Of a stretch of DNA of 64,000 nt, positions 42,709-52,495 are shown in pieces. Source of the stretch: UBA5072 sp041737175 (GTDB taxonomy: Bacteria; Bacteroidota; Bacteroidia; Bacteroidales; UBA10428). The translations under genes and the position numbers were made by a program. Where the stretch lies: contig JBGSSF010000004.1 in the NCBI GenBank assembly GCA_041737175.1, forward strand, positions 1-64,000. Direction: 5' to 3'. The notes below the pieces were generated by a model. That model did not search any database and had not been told where the DNA came from. It was given only the letters and a program-made list of their open reading frames with translations. Within the stretch, counting starts at the first letter, position 1. Every line of letters starts with the position of its first letter.

Positions 42709-44616
42709 TTGAAAAAAATCATTGGTTTTACTGCGATTATTCAGTTGATCATACTGATATCGCTCCCGGTCTCAGCACAGTTTCAACCGACTGAGGTCAT
42801 ACGTTCACAGGAGAGAACCATGATCAACGGGAAGGTGTATTATATTCATACGGTACAGAAAGGGCAGACCCTTTATTCTATATGCAGGGTTTATGGTGTA
42901 ACCCAGGAAGATGTTATTAGAGAAAATCCGGAAATTGATCCGGTAAGCCTCAAAGAAGGTCTGGCAATCAGGATCCCGGAATCGAAACCCAAAGAGGCAG
43001 CAGTTTATCCTGAAAACCGCGATGACTTTCATGCACATACTGTAAAACGGGGACAAACTGTATACTCCCTTGCAAGAAAGTACAAAGTAACCGAAGAAGT
43101 GATCTATCATTATAATCCCTGGGCCCGCGAAGGCATCAGGGACGAACAGACCATATGGATACCCCGGAAAAAGGAAATGTTTGATATTTCCGAGGAAGCC
43201 AGGTCCAATGATCTGTTCTTCTATTATACCGTAAAAGAAAAGGACACCCTCTATTCCATAGGCAAATTATATGGTGCAGAAGTTCCGGATATCATAAATG
43301 CGAATCCTGAATTGAGGGAGGGTTTGAAGGCAGGCCAGGTTTTGAAGATCCCCAGGATAAAGGCGACTGAATCCGATCTGGTTGCTGTTGCAGACTCACT
43401 GGACAGTATAGTACTTCCATGCCAGCCTCCTGATCAACTGGTCGTTTATAATGTAGCGCTTATGCTGCCTTTTTTTGCTGAATTCAACATGGAGGAGATT
43501 ACGCTACCTACGGATACCTTGGCCGAGGAAGGAACCTATGTACCTGCTGTCAGACAGCAGGGATTGAGAGGACGCAGTTTTGCCGAGTTTTATGAGGGCT
43601 TTATGCTGGCTCTGGATTCGCTGAGAGAGACAGGATTCTCTGTAAATCTTCATGTTAAGGACACAGAGCGTGATACGGTGAAAATCAAAAAAATTGTAAG
43701 GGAACTTTCGGTCCTGCAGCCTGATCTGATCATTGGCCCGGTTTATACCGAGGATGTGAATATTACAGGCCGGTTCGCAAGATACCAGGAGATAAACCTG
43801 GTTTCGCCTCTTTCAACCCGTCATCGCCTCGTTGCCGGCAACACGAATATCCTGCAGGTAATTCCTTCGAGGCAGGCGGAAAGTCTGGCTTTGGCCCGAT
43901 ATATACGAGGTTCTGCCCAGGGTAAGCTTATATTGGTGCGGGGTACCGACAGTTCATCCATGAGCAACAGCTGGCTTTTTAAAAAGTTTATTCTCGAGAG
44001 CATCGCACAGGATTCCATAACACGACCCTTTATTTTTAAGGATTACAGGTTAAACGACAGTTTATTCAGAGTGCTTGGCAAGGTATTGTCCAAAGACCTG
44101 GATAATTATATTGTGGTTTTCTCCGACGATGAACCTGTGGTTTCCCAGTTTATTACCAGACTTCAGAGCATCTCGTCACTGTACCCTGTCAAATTGTACG
44201 GCATGCCCACATGGCAGACCTGGAAATCCATTGATCTGCTGAATTATTTTCACCATTTGCAGGTTAATCTGATTACGCCGTTTTATATTGACAACACCGA
44301 TCCGAAGATCAGAAGGTTTTTATCAAGGTCCCGGGAGATCTTTGGCTATGAACCCTATGATGTAACTCCGCTTGGTTATAGTTACAGTATGCTGGGATAT
44401 GATATCGGCCTTTATTTCCTTTCTGCGCTCAGACAATACGGCAAAAACTTTATGCCATGTCTCGATCAGGTCAGTGCGGACCAATTGATGACGCGTTTCC
44501 GCTTTACAAGGGAAGGAGCGGGAGGTTATATGAATAGCAATTTTGTTTTGATACAGTATAAAAATGACTTCACCGTGGAGAAGGTGTCTTTGATAGATTC
44601 CGCACCAGTGTATTAA
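42709..44616 (+). CDS. LysM-repeat protein with periplasmic-binding-protein-like C-terminus
   Basis: Translated from a TTG at 42709 (635 residues) because a signal peptide (LKKIIGFTAIIQLIILISLPVSAQ, split here as a hydrophobic core) begins there and the promoter box lies between it and the earlier ATG. Three LysM modules follow (YIHTVQKGQTLYSICRVYGV, AHTVKRGQTVYSLARKYKV and YTVKEKDTLYSIGKLYGA), which bind peptidoglycan. The C-terminal ~370 residues resemble type-1 periplasmic binding proteins (LPFFAEFNMEE, FAEFYEGFMLALDSLRE, VSPLSTRH). Probably a cell-wall-bound sensor or amidase activator. Confidence 0.85.
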   Translation: MKKIIGFTAIIQLIILISLPVSAQFQPTEVIRSQERTMINGKVYYIHTVQKGQTLYSICRVYGVTQEDVIRENPEIDPVSLKEGLAIRIPESKPKEAAVYPENRDDFHAHTVKRGQTVYSLARKYKVTEEVIYHYNPWAREGIRDEQTIWIPRKKEMFDISEEARSNDLFFYYTVKEKDTLYSIGKLYGAEVPDIINANPELREGLKAGQVLKIPRIKATESDLVAVADSLDSIVLPCQPPDQLVVYNVALMLPFFAEFNMEEITLPTDTLAEEGTYVPAVRQQGLRGRSFAEFYEGFMLALDSLRETGFSVNLHVKDTERDTVKIKKIVRELSVLQPDLIIGPVYTEDVNITGRFARYQEINLVSPLSTRHRLVAGNTNILQVIPSRQAESLALARYIRGSAQGKLILVRGTDSSSMSNSWLFKKFILESIAQDSITRPFIFKDYRLNDSLFRVLGKVLSKDLDNYIVVFSDDEPVVSQFITRLQSISSLYPVKLYGMPTWQTWKSIDLLNYFHHLQVNLITPFYIDNTDPKIRRFLSRSREIFGYEPYDVTPLGYSYSMLGYDIGLYFLSALRQYGKNFMPCLDQVSADQLMTRFRFTREGAGGYMNSNFVLIQYKNDFTVEKVSLIDSAPVY

Positions 44617-45946
44617 TGCGTGAAATGTACCGTTCTGTGTCAAACTTCCTGTCACAGCCTTTCCGGTTCATATATCTTATTTTCCCGAATACTTTGCGCT
44701 CACCCCAGGCCCTGTCATGCACTCCTCCGATTGACCAGGCGCATCCGGTATAACCGTTCGGGTCGCGACCATCCAGCTGATACCTGTCATTCAGCTTAAG
44801 GGCTATTTGTAATGCTTCTTCCGGGCTGGCGGACCATTCCAGGATCTTTTTTGCCCAGTACATGCGCAGATAACCCGGCATGGTACCCGTATATACCATT
44901 TGTTTCTGAGCTGCGTTCCATAACGGATCATGTGTAAGCGCATTTTCAAATTCACTGACAGAATAAACATATTCCCGCTGGTCATTCCGGTGATCACTGA
45001 GCGTTTTGAACGCCCACGATCTGAATGATGAAATATTGTCGTACCCGTGATTGTAAAAGCAGAAATTATCCGAAAGTTCCCGGCGCACGATCAGCTCCTC
45101 AAGAAATGCTTCGGTATGTTCAGTGCGGGGTAGGTTTTTAAGAATATCCAGGGCAATCCGCTGTGCGGAAATATGACCGTAATGCAGGTAAGGTGATAAA
45201 CCGGAAACGTGCTTTTCATTGGGATCATTCCTTTTATGAGCATAGATGTCAATGGAGGTTTCAAGAAACTTATCAAAAACCGCCCTGGCGCCTTTCTCAC
45301 CGGGAGTAAGCCACTCAACCGGCCTTACGGAATGATCTGTCTGCAGGGTTATGGTGACTACCTCCCAGTTGATTCTGTGTTTATTAAAACTTTCATGTTG
45401 CCGCACCAGTGGCGGGAATTCGTCGAGGAATTCAGGCAGCAGGCGGGTAATTTTAGGCCTGAATGTTGAAGCGGCATATTCCTCTTTATCAGAAGCGATG
45501 CGACAAGGAACGATATTATGCGCATCAACTTCATCCACTGGAATATCGATTTGCCGGATGACCTCTTTTTGCCACTGTTGTTTGATTTTGAGAGGATCAA
45601 AATCTATTATAAGACGACTGATGTGATGTAGCTTGATGAATTGGGGAATGTTGATCTCCGGATCACCGAGGACAATCATAAAGGGTATATTCAGAGCTGC
45701 TAATCCCGATTCAACTTTACGGAGTCCCTTGATCATAAAATCGTATTGTCTCCAGGTGGAACCGAGGAATTCTTCCACCAGGTTAAAGACCACCACAACA
45801 GGCCGGTCCTCATTTTCCGCCACCTCTATGGCATAGGACAAAGCCCAGTTATCATGCACGCGCTGGTCCCTGCTCATCCAATACAATACCCAGCCGTTAC
45901 CCGGCCGTCCTTTTTTCAGGTTTCTGACTCTTTTAATATTTACCAC
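44570..45946 (-). CDS. phr: Class II CPD photolyase
   Basis: A 458-residue class II deoxyribodipyrimidine photolyase that repairs cyclobutane dimers with FADH and blue light. N-terminal VLYWMSRDQRVHDNWAL is the class II signature; the FAD-binding C-terminus has GTMPGYLRMYWAKKILEWS, RYQLDGRDPNGYTGCAWSIGG and HDRAWGERKVFGKIRYMN. Starts with GTG at 45946, overlapping the pgl stop by seven bases, so it is translationally coupled to pgl. Its 3' end overlaps the convergent LysM-protein gene by 47 bases. Confidence 0.93.
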   Translation of the reverse strand: MVNIKRVRNLKKGRPGNGWVLYWMSRDQRVHDNWALSYAIEVAENEDRPVVVVFNLVEEFLGSTWRQYDFMIKGLRKVESGLAALNIPFMIVLGDPEINIPQFIKLHHISRLIIDFDPLKIKQQWQKEVIRQIDIPVDEVDAHNIVPCRIASDKEEYAASTFRPKITRLLPEFLDEFPPLVRQHESFNKHRINWEVVTITLQTDHSVRPVEWLTPGEKGARAVFDKFLETSIDIYAHKRNDPNEKHVSGLSPYLHYGHISAQRIALDILKNLPRTEHTEAFLEELIVRRELSDNFCFYNHGYDNISSFRSWAFKTLSDHRNDQREYVYSVSEFENALTHDPLWNAAQKQMVYTGTMPGYLRMYWAKKILEWSASPEEALQIALKLNDRYQLDGRDPNGYTGCAWSIGGVHDRAWGERKVFGKIRYMNRKGCDRKFDTERYISRINTLVRNLSKTPSPR

Positions 45947-46686
45947 TTCTTTGGAGATTTGAGATATTTGGCGGCAGCTGAATCAATGTACCAATCGGCA
46001 TCATTTCTGTTATGATAAATATAAGCTGCCGGATACTGGGAAGATTCAGGTTCGCGATTCATGATCTGTCTTATAATCGTACTTTTAGATCTTCCTGTTA
46101 CCAGAAAGACTATTTTTTTTGCCCTTAAGATAGTTTTTCCGGTCATCGTGATCCTGATTTGGCCTGTATCAGGATGTGTTGCCGTTTCATAGATTTTGTC
46201 GGCATCGAGTAAATCCATCCGGTTCGGGAAAATGGATGCGGTATGACCGTCATCTCCCACTCCGAGAAAAACTAAATCGAATACCGGTATACCCTCTTTC
46301 AGGGGAACCAGCATTTTTACTTCCTCATCATACCGCCGGGCTTCCTTACCCGGATTGTTCTCGCCCCTGATACGGTGGATGTTGCTTTCATTCAATTCAG
46401 TTTTATGGATAAACGCAGAACAGGTCATGCCGTAATTGCTGTCAGCATGATCCGGGGGAACGCACCTTTCGTCCACCCAAAAGAGATGGACCTTCATCCA
46501 TTGAACAGGTGTTTTTGTTTTGTGCTGGTTAACGGCGATCCGTTCAAAAAAAGCTTTGGGAGAGTTGCCGCCCGAAAGAGCAATATTGATAGGGCGTCCA
46601 GATTTATTTCCTTTGGAGATGTAATCCAGAAATTCGATGCTGAGATTTTCAACCAGTTCATCAGTTGATGGATACCAATGGGTCAT
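45940..46686 (-). CDS. pgl: 6-phosphogluconolactonase
   Basis: A 248-residue SOL/DevB-type lactonase, which hydrolyses 6-phosphogluconolactone in the oxidative pentose phosphate pathway. Visible family motifs are ALSGGNSPKAFFERI (38-52), VHLFWVDERCVPPDHADSNYGM (85-106, with conserved DERCVP) and LGVGDDGHTASIFP (140-153). It begins 17 bp after zwf and its stop overlaps the photolyase start, so all three are in one operon. Confidence 0.95.
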   Translation of the reverse strand: MTHWYPSTDELVENLSIEFLDYISKGNKSGRPINIALSGGNSPKAFFERIAVNQHKTKTPVQWMKVHLFWVDERCVPPDHADSNYGMTCSAFIHKTELNESNIHRIRGENNPGKEARRYDEEVKMLVPLKEGIPVFDLVFLGVGDDGHTASIFPNRMDLLDADKIYETATHPDTGQIRITMTGKTILRAKKIVFLVTGRSKSTIIRQIMNREPESSQYPAAYIYHNRNDADWYIDSAAAKYLKSPKKW

Positions 46687-46703
46687 GATCAGGATTTGAT
46701 GAT

Positions 46704-48233
46704 TTAAAGTTCACAATATATGCCGTCATCTGATAAATTTTTACAGGGATATCGCCAGGTCATGTCGGGCTCACCAATCAGGCTGTCGGCCTGCTGCGGC
46801 CCCCATGTGCCGGCAGGATATCCGTATATGGGAATGTCCGGATTATTTTCCCAGGCAGTCAGGATTGGATCTACAATTTTCCAGCTCTGTTCAATGGCAT
46901 CCCCCCTTGAAAACAATGTGGCATCCCCCTGCATACAATCCAATAAAAGACGCTGGTAGGCTTCCGGAAGGTCAGTTTGAGCCAGATCAGCATAGTGGAA
47001 GTCCATATTCACGTCCTGCACGTTGTAACCCGCTCCCGGCACTTTCATACCAAACTTGAGCAGGATTCCTTCATCAGGCTGAATACGGATCACCAGCTGG
47101 TTGTCGGAATTAAACCTACCTTCATCAAAGCAAAACAAACGATGCGGGGTGGGCTTGAAATGCACAACAAGTTCAGTTACCTTGGTGGGGAGATATTTAC
47201 CGGTCCGGATGAAAAAGGGAACTCCGCCCCAGCGCCAGTTATCAATAAACAGTTTAAGAGCCACATAGGTTTCGGTACGCGATTCGGGAGAAACCCCGGG
47301 TTCTTCACGGTATGAACTGTATCTGATGCCCCTTGCTGTTGATCCGGTATATTGCCCTCTGATAACTTGTTTTTCAATTTCCTTTGCCTGGATAGGCCTG
47401 ACAGACTGCAAAACTTTGAGAACTTCGTTGCGGATTGACAGTGAATGAATCATGGTAGGCGGTTCCATAGCGACCAGAGTAACAAGCTGCAACAGGTGGT
47501 TCTGCACCATATCACGAAGCGCTCCCGCTTTATCGTAATATCCTCCGCGACCCTCCACGCCGATATTCTCAGCCGAAGTAATTTCAACATGATGTACATA
47601 GTTTCTGTTCCAAAGAGGTTCGAATATCCCATTGGAGAACCTGGTGACCATGACATTCTGCACGGTCTCTTTACCAAGGTAATGATCGATGCGGTATATC
47701 TGTTCTTCAGAAAAGCAATTCAGTAGATGACTATTCAGTTGTTTGGCGGATCTCAAGTTGATCCCGAAAGGTTTTTCAATAATGATACGTCGCCATCCTT
47801 TTTCCTGCCTGTTCAAACCATGCATATCAAGGCCTGTGCTAATCACTTCATACAGTTCAGGCGGTGTGGCCAGATAAAAGATACAGTTACCACCTGTCAG
47901 GAAGGTCTGCTCCAGCGCAGAGATCTTTTCACTGATCATGGAATATCCGGCCGGATCATAATTTTCTATGGGAAGATAATGCAAAAGATTTGCAAAAGGC
48001 TTGAATTCCTTGACTATGCCGGAATTATCTTCCGGTTTGGAATTCAATCCGGCCAGCAGTTTTTCCCGGAACTGTTCAGTGGATAAATGGGTTCTGCCGA
48101 TGCCGAGAATGGCAAAGTGTTTTGGAAGGAGCTTCTGCCTGTACAATTGATACAATGCAGGTATCAACTTACGTTTTGTAAGGTCTCCTGAAGCGCCAAA
48201 GATAACAATAAGTTGATTTTCCAATACTTTCAT
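46704..48233 (-). CDS. zwf: Glucose-6-phosphate 1-dehydrogenase
   Basis: A 509-residue enzyme that oxidises glucose-6-phosphate to 6-phosphogluconolactone with NADP+. The nucleotide-binding motif IFGASGDLTKRKLIPAL (10-26) and the substrate-binding signature RIDHYLGKETVQN (near 177-189, histidine and lysine conserved) are intact, as is RIIIEKPFG. First gene of the zwf-pgl-phr operon. Confidence 0.97.
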   Translation of the reverse strand: MKVLENQLIVIFGASGDLTKRKLIPALYQLYRQKLLPKHFAILGIGRTHLSTEQFREKLLAGLNSKPEDNSGIVKEFKPFANLLHYLPIENYDPAGYSMISEKISALEQTFLTGGNCIFYLATPPELYEVISTGLDMHGLNRQEKGWRRIIIEKPFGINLRSAKQLNSHLLNCFSEEQIYRIDHYLGKETVQNVMVTRFSNGIFEPLWNRNYVHHVEITSAENIGVEGRGGYYDKAGALRDMVQNHLLQLVTLVAMEPPTMIHSLSIRNEVLKVLQSVRPIQAKEIEKQVIRGQYTGSTARGIRYSSYREEPGVSPESRTETYVALKLFIDNWRWGGVPFFIRTGKYLPTKVTELVVHFKPTPHRLFCFDEGRFNSDNQLVIRIQPDEGILLKFGMKVPGAGYNVQDVNMDFHYADLAQTDLPEAYQRLLLDCMQGDATLFSRGDAIEQSWKIVDPILTAWENNPDIPIYGYPAGTWGPQQADSLIGEPDMTWRYPCKNLSDDGIYCEL

Positions 48234-48309
48234 AAAATCTATTTAAAATCAATATAAAAATACCAAAAATTCGCTAATTATGCAGTTAAAGTTCAACGGC
48301 TCTTAACAA

Positions 48310-49689
48310 ATGAAATGGTTACATCTCATAGGATTGACAGTTCTGTTATCAGCCTCAGTATTGGTTTATTCACAGGAAGATGACCGTGATGCGAAGTTAA
48401 TGGTAGCAGCCGATCAGGGGGATACGGCCGCCGCAAAGCTTCTGATCCTGTCGGGAGCTCATGTGAACGCGACCACCTATGAGGGTGTAACTTCCATGAT
48501 GTACGCCGCCCAGAATGGTTATACCGAAATGGTGAAATTATTAATTCAGTATGGGGCCGATCCTGATCTCAAACCCTTTGTTAACGGCCATACTGCTCTC
48601 ATCTCTGCCATTCGAAGCGGATATATTGAAACAGCGGAGTATTTAATCAGGAACGGGGCAAATATTGACCTGGCAGATAATGATGAGGTTACACCCCTGA
48701 TGCATGCCATTGCCATTGACAGTTTTTTTATGCCTGACATGTTATTGTATTATGGGGCATCAGTTGATCCGAAGGATAAACAGGGAATGGATGCCCTGAT
48801 GCTTGCTTCATGGCTTGAAAGATACGAAATTGTTTTTTCGCTGCTCGAGGCTGGAGCTGATATCAATTCCGCTGATGAGCGCAAATGGACTCCCCTGCAT
48901 TATGCTACGCTGGCCGGTAAAGCGGATATCATGGATCTTTTAATTTTGAATGGCGCTTATTTGGAATCATCCACTATTACAGGATACACGCCGCTGTCCC
49001 TGGCCGTGGCCATGAACAATTATGCAGCCGCAAAATTGCTGATCGGATACGGGGCTGATGTGAACACCAGGATCAGCCCCTCACTGAATCCGTTGACCAT
49101 TGCCCTTGAGAGTAAAAGTGATTCTCTGGTGAGGATGCTCAAAAATCAGGAAGCAATTCCCGTACTTAAGCCCAATTTTAATCAATTTACATTGGGAGCG
49201 CAAGTCAGATTTAATGCGGATGATGTACATACGGGTTTTTCCCTGGGGTTAAGTGACAAAAAATACAACCTGATGACAGGCATTGGTTATGGCGTTCGAG
49301 CTAAAGCCATACGCGTTCTCGAACAGACTTCGGAAACGGAGTACTATCAGTTTTGGGAAAAACGGCATTTTATTTCCCTGACCCTTGAAAAGGCATTTTA
49401 TATGCCGCTTGAAATTGCCTCTATCCGGACGGGTGTTTTTGTCGGCTTCAGCGAAGTGCTTACGTTTGGCGGATACCGGGGTTCCGGTAAAAACCCGGAT
49501 GTCAGACTGGTTCTCAATCCGAAAATCGGAGGGATATTTGACTCCAGGTTTGTCAGGTTAAAAATTGATTATGAATTCATGCATCTGCATCTCACAGATA
49601 TCAAAAGAGGATGGTTTAATTTTTCGTTGGAGTTCCTTTTCACAAGAAACAGGGGAACCCTCAGGACGCCATCAATTAACTGGTTGTAA
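48310..49689 (+). CDS. Secreted ankyrin-repeat protein with outer-membrane-like C-terminus
   Basis: A 459-residue protein: signal peptide (1-21), then about seven ankyrin repeats (29-285, e.g. GVTSMMYAAQNGYTEMVKLLIQYGADPDL, HTALISAIRSGYIETAEYLIRNGANIDL). From about residue 290 a beta-rich segment (FTLGAQVRFNADDVHTGFSLGLSDKKYNLMTGIGYG... LKIDYEFMHLHLTDIKRGWFNFSLEFLF) looks like outer-membrane strands ending in an aromatic-rich strand. Probably a protein-binding surface fixed to the outer membrane. A small lipoprotein gene follows 11 bp later. Confidence 0.85.
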   Translation: MKWLHLIGLTVLLSASVLVYSQEDDRDAKLMVAADQGDTAAAKLLILSGAHVNATTYEGVTSMMYAAQNGYTEMVKLLIQYGADPDLKPFVNGHTALISAIRSGYIETAEYLIRNGANIDLADNDEVTPLMHAIAIDSFFMPDMLLYYGASVDPKDKQGMDALMLASWLERYEIVFSLLEAGADINSADERKWTPLHYATLAGKADIMDLLILNGAYLESSTITGYTPLSLAVAMNNYAAAKLLIGYGADVNTRISPSLNPLTIALESKSDSLVRMLKNQEAIPVLKPNFNQFTLGAQVRFNADDVHTGFSLGLSDKKYNLMTGIGYGVRAKAIRVLEQTSETEYYQFWEKRHFISLTLEKAFYMPLEIASIRTGVFVGFSEVLTFGGYRGSGKNPDVRLVLNPKIGGIFDSRFVRLKIDYEFMHLHLTDIKRGWFNFSLEFLFTRNRGTLRTPSINWL

Positions 49690-49700
49690 TCTATTATTAT

Positions 49701-50129
49701 ATGCGTTTTGCAATTGTACTGGTAATCCTAACGGCCCTGTGCTATTCGTGCGGTGAGAAAATCTTTACCGGTGATGTGAATTGTGACGAATGTTACACAA
49801 ACAAGCCTGATGAAGTGGACCTGATCATTGAAGTAACCCTCAATGGCGAGTATCCCGAAGTTCCCATAGTTGTATACCGTGGTGAAATCGAAGAAAATCA
49901 GGTTGAATATGTTGACACTGTGTTTGAGAATCCTTATTACCTGTATGTTAAGGCAGACCGGAAATATTCCGTTAAGGCCAAATACGAAAAAGAGGATAAA
50001 ACCTTATATGCAGTTGACGCCTCAAAACCCAGGGTACTGAAGGTGACGGATGCCTGTGATGCAGAGTGCTATGTAATTGAAGATGTAAACCTTGATGTCA
50101 GGATCAGGAAAGATTTTCTTGATTTTTAA
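49701..50129 (+). CDS. Small lipoprotein, unknown
   Basis: A 142-residue exported protein with a lipobox (LCYSC, C17). Central beta-type segment DLIIEVTLNGEYPEVPIVVYRGEIEENQ and two cysteine-bearing stretches (VNCDECYTNKP and DACDAECYVIED) that could form disulfides. No family recognised. Overlap-free and probably cotranscribed with the ankyrin protein gene (11-bp gap). Confidence 0.7.
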   Translation: MRFAIVLVILTALCYSCGEKIFTGDVNCDECYTNKPDEVDLIIEVTLNGEYPEVPIVVYRGEIEENQVEYVDTVFENPYYLYVKADRKYSVKAKYEKEDKTLYAVDASKPRVLKVTDACDAECYVIEDVNLDVRIRKDFLDF

Positions 50130-50132
50130 TGG

Positions 50133-50522
50133 TTATTGCAGCATAGATATGTCCACTACGGAATTACCGGGTTTCTTATCCTTATATTTGATCAGGATAT
50201 CGTAGAAAGCCGTTTTATTACAAATAAAGCCAAAGGTTTCGAAATACTTATCGCCGACTGAGTTGGTGAGGATCAGGTTATCGGCATCCAGCAGTTCAAA
50301 AACTGCTTTTCCCGCATAATTGTCGCGATGGTTCGTGATCTTGAATTTATAAGAAGTTCCCTTATTCAGTTTGATTGTCATAAAATATTCATTCTCAAAA
50401 TCCTGGTCACTCACATTGTCCAGCTTAAATTCAATTTGTTTCAGGAATATTTCCTTCTGCTGAGCATTGCTACTGCTGAAGGTGAACGACAGCAGGAATA
50501 AATAAATTAAAATCTTCCTCAT
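50133..50522 (-). CDS. Small secreted protein, unknown
   Basis: Start set at ATG 50522 (129 residues) because it opens a signal peptide (MRKILIYLFLLSFTFSSSNAQ). The rest is beta-rich (FELDNVSDQDFENEYFMTIKLNKG, KAVFELLDADNLILTNSVGDK, FYDILIKYKDKKPG) and may be a small jelly-roll or Ig-like domain. No name is possible. Convergent with the small lipoprotein gene, three bases between stops. Confidence 0.7.
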   Translation of the reverse strand: MRKILIYLFLLSFTFSSSNAQQKEIFLKQIEFKLDNVSDQDFENEYFMTIKLNKGTSYKFKITNHRDNYAGKAVFELLDADNLILTNSVGDKYFETFGFICNKTAFYDILIKYKDKKPGNSVVDISMLQ

Positions 50523-50587
50523 AAACCACTGGTATTTGCATGTAAAATTAAGCAAAGTATAGATTCATAGAGTGTGAATTGTTAAAA

Positions 50588-51370
50588 CTATTCAACAGGT
50601 TTAATGGATAACCAGTCGAAATCACTGTCAAGCATGATCAGTTTCGCATGCTCGGAAATCCGCCCCTGTTTCACCCGGGATAGTTTTTTAACGGTGTTTT
50701 CAAGGCTCGATTTATAATACTTTTCAGTGAGTCCTCTGCACAGGGTATTGCCGTTCCGCAAATAGAACAAAGCTTTTACCTGACATTTCTCATCCTGGCT
50801 GTTCAGCGCTTCCCGGAGGGCATCCAGCCTGTTCCATCCTGAGGAAGCATTATTCCACCATTTCCTGGCTTTCTCAATACTAAGTGTCCTGATAAGTTTT
50901 CTTTCACCCGGTACAGTCAATACATCGAGGCTGGCCCGGTTAACCGGATCATTATAATACTCAGGGAAGTTATTGCGTATAAATCCGGCCAGTTCATTAT
51001 CCGGTAAATGAATTCCGGTAAAACCGAAATTCCTGAAAGTAAGATCTTCGAGCAGCCATCCGGCCCTGACGCAAATGTCATCAATATCATAATCGATGAT
51101 CTGGCCATGCCCGAAATACTTTTCTGCACCCGGGTAAATCAGATCACCTGTATTCTGTAACTTTTGAACCCGGCAATCGTTCATGGCAGATAGCAGATCG
51201 TCGATATAATCTTCGCCGGCGTTTTCTATTTTTTCCTTGGCAGCAAGAACGGTTGGCCAATCCGCTGAAAGAAATTCACCGATCAGTTGCCTTCCATTAT
51301 CAGTGTTGTTTGCGGAAAGCCATGCCGTAAAAAGGCAGCAGAGTATCAGACTGAATGCGTGTCTTTTCAT
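50588..51370 (-). CDS. Secreted helical-repeat protein, unknown
   Basis: A 260-residue protein with a signal peptide (1-20, SLILCCLFTAWLSAN). The body is mostly helical with HEAT-like stretches (FLSADWPTVLAAKEKIENAGEDYIDDLLSAMND, LDALREALNSQDEKCQVKALFYLRNG). Periplasmic scaffold is a guess from composition. Divergent from the oxidoreductase gene at 51513. Confidence 0.65.
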   Translation of the reverse strand: MKRHAFSLILCCLFTAWLSANNTDNGRQLIGEFLSADWPTVLAAKEKIENAGEDYIDDLLSAMNDCRVQKLQNTGDLIYPGAEKYFGHGQIIDYDIDDICVRAGWLLEDLTFRNFGFTGIHLPDNELAGFIRNNFPEYYNDPVNRASLDVLTVPGERKLIRTLSIEKARKWWNNASSGWNRLDALREALNSQDEKCQVKALFYLRNGNTLCRGLTEKYYKSSLENTVKKLSRVKQGRISEHAKLIMLDSDFDWLSIKPVE

Positions 51371-51512
51371 ATGGATAAGAAATAAGTTTTCAGATGGTTA
51401 TAATACGAAAAAGTACAGCAAGGGTTATCCCTGATGCTGCGTTTTCATGCGGTTAACCTTGCAGGGATTTAAAAACATAGTATCTTAGTACGCTATTTAA
51501 GCCAGGATTTTC

Positions 51513-52493
51513 ATGCAGCAGATCAACTGGGGAATAATTGGTTGCGGTAATGTGACCGAGTTGAAGAGCGGACCTGCTTTTAGCAAGGTTGATGGATCCC
51601 GCGTTGTTGCTGTAATGCGCAGGGATGCAGAAAAGGCCAGGGATTATGCCCGTCGGCACCAGGTTCCTGCCTGGTATTCCCAGGCAGATGATCTGATAAA
51701 GGATCCCGATGTCAATGCGGTTTATATTGCCACGCCGCCATCGAGTCACGCCGAATATGCCATTCGTGCCATGGAAAATGGCAAAGCTGTTTATGTGGAG
51801 AAACCTATGGCTTCAGGTTACAGGGAATGCCAGCAAATGCAACAGGTATCACAACATACGGGTCTCCCCCTTTATGTCGCCTATTACCGGAGGTTCCTTC
51901 CTTATTTTAAACATGTCAGGAATATACTGGAGCAAGGAAAGTTGGGTCAATTGCTTTATGTTCAGGTGGATTTTCACATTCCTCCGAGAAATGAAGACTA
52001 TAATGCTGCAGAACTGCCATGGAGGGTAATCCCTGAGATTGCCGGCGCAGGCTATTTTTATGACCTGGCCAGCCATCAGATTGATTTGTTTGACTGGCTT
52101 TTCGGAAAGGTCAGTGAAGTGACAGGCAACCACTATAACCGGAGAGGATTGTATAATGCAGAAGATCTGGTTTACGCCCGTATCGTTTATGAAACAGGTC
52201 TTCCTCTTGCAGGCACCTGGTGCTTTGCTGCGGATGACAGTCAGAATACTGACATTATCCGAATTTTCGGCACCACAGCCACCCTCGAGTTTTCCACCTT
52301 TGCCTTCACCCCGGTGAAATTAATAAGCAAAGACGGCGTATCAGAGGATCTTCCCCCGAATCCCGAAAACATTCAGTACTGGCTCATCAAAAACATGGTT
52401 GAAGAGCTTCAGGGCAAACGGGAAAGGAATGACAATTGTGACGCGGCCATGCGCACCAATTGGATTATGGACACCATTTTAGGTAAAATCTGA
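51513..52493 (+). CDS. Gfo/Idh/MocA-family oxidoreductase
   Basis: A 326-residue NAD(P)-dependent oxidoreductase: Rossmann start INWGIIGCGNVTELKSGPAF (4-23), then DAVYIATPPSSHAEYAIRAMENGKAVYVEKPMA (about 68-100), with the catalytic lysine in EKP. The C-terminal domain has GAGYFYDLASHQIDLFDWLFG. Probable sugar or polyol dehydrogenase. It ends two bases before pdxB, so it is in the same operon. A near-consensus TATCTTAG box lies at about 51481. Confidence 0.92.
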   Translation: MQQINWGIIGCGNVTELKSGPAFSKVDGSRVVAVMRRDAEKARDYARRHQVPAWYSQADDLIKDPDVNAVYIATPPSSHAEYAIRAMENGKAVYVEKPMASGYRECQQMQQVSQHTGLPLYVAYYRRFLPYFKHVRNILEQGKLGQLLYVQVDFHIPPRNEDYNAAELPWRVIPEIAGAGYFYDLASHQIDLFDWLFGKVSEVTGNHYNRRGLYNAEDLVYARIVYETGLPLAGTWCFAADDSQNTDIIRIFGTTATLEFSTFAFTPVKLISKDGVSEDLPPNPENIQYWLIKNMVEELQGKRERNDNCDAAMRTNWIMDTILGKI

Positions 52494-52495
52494 GT

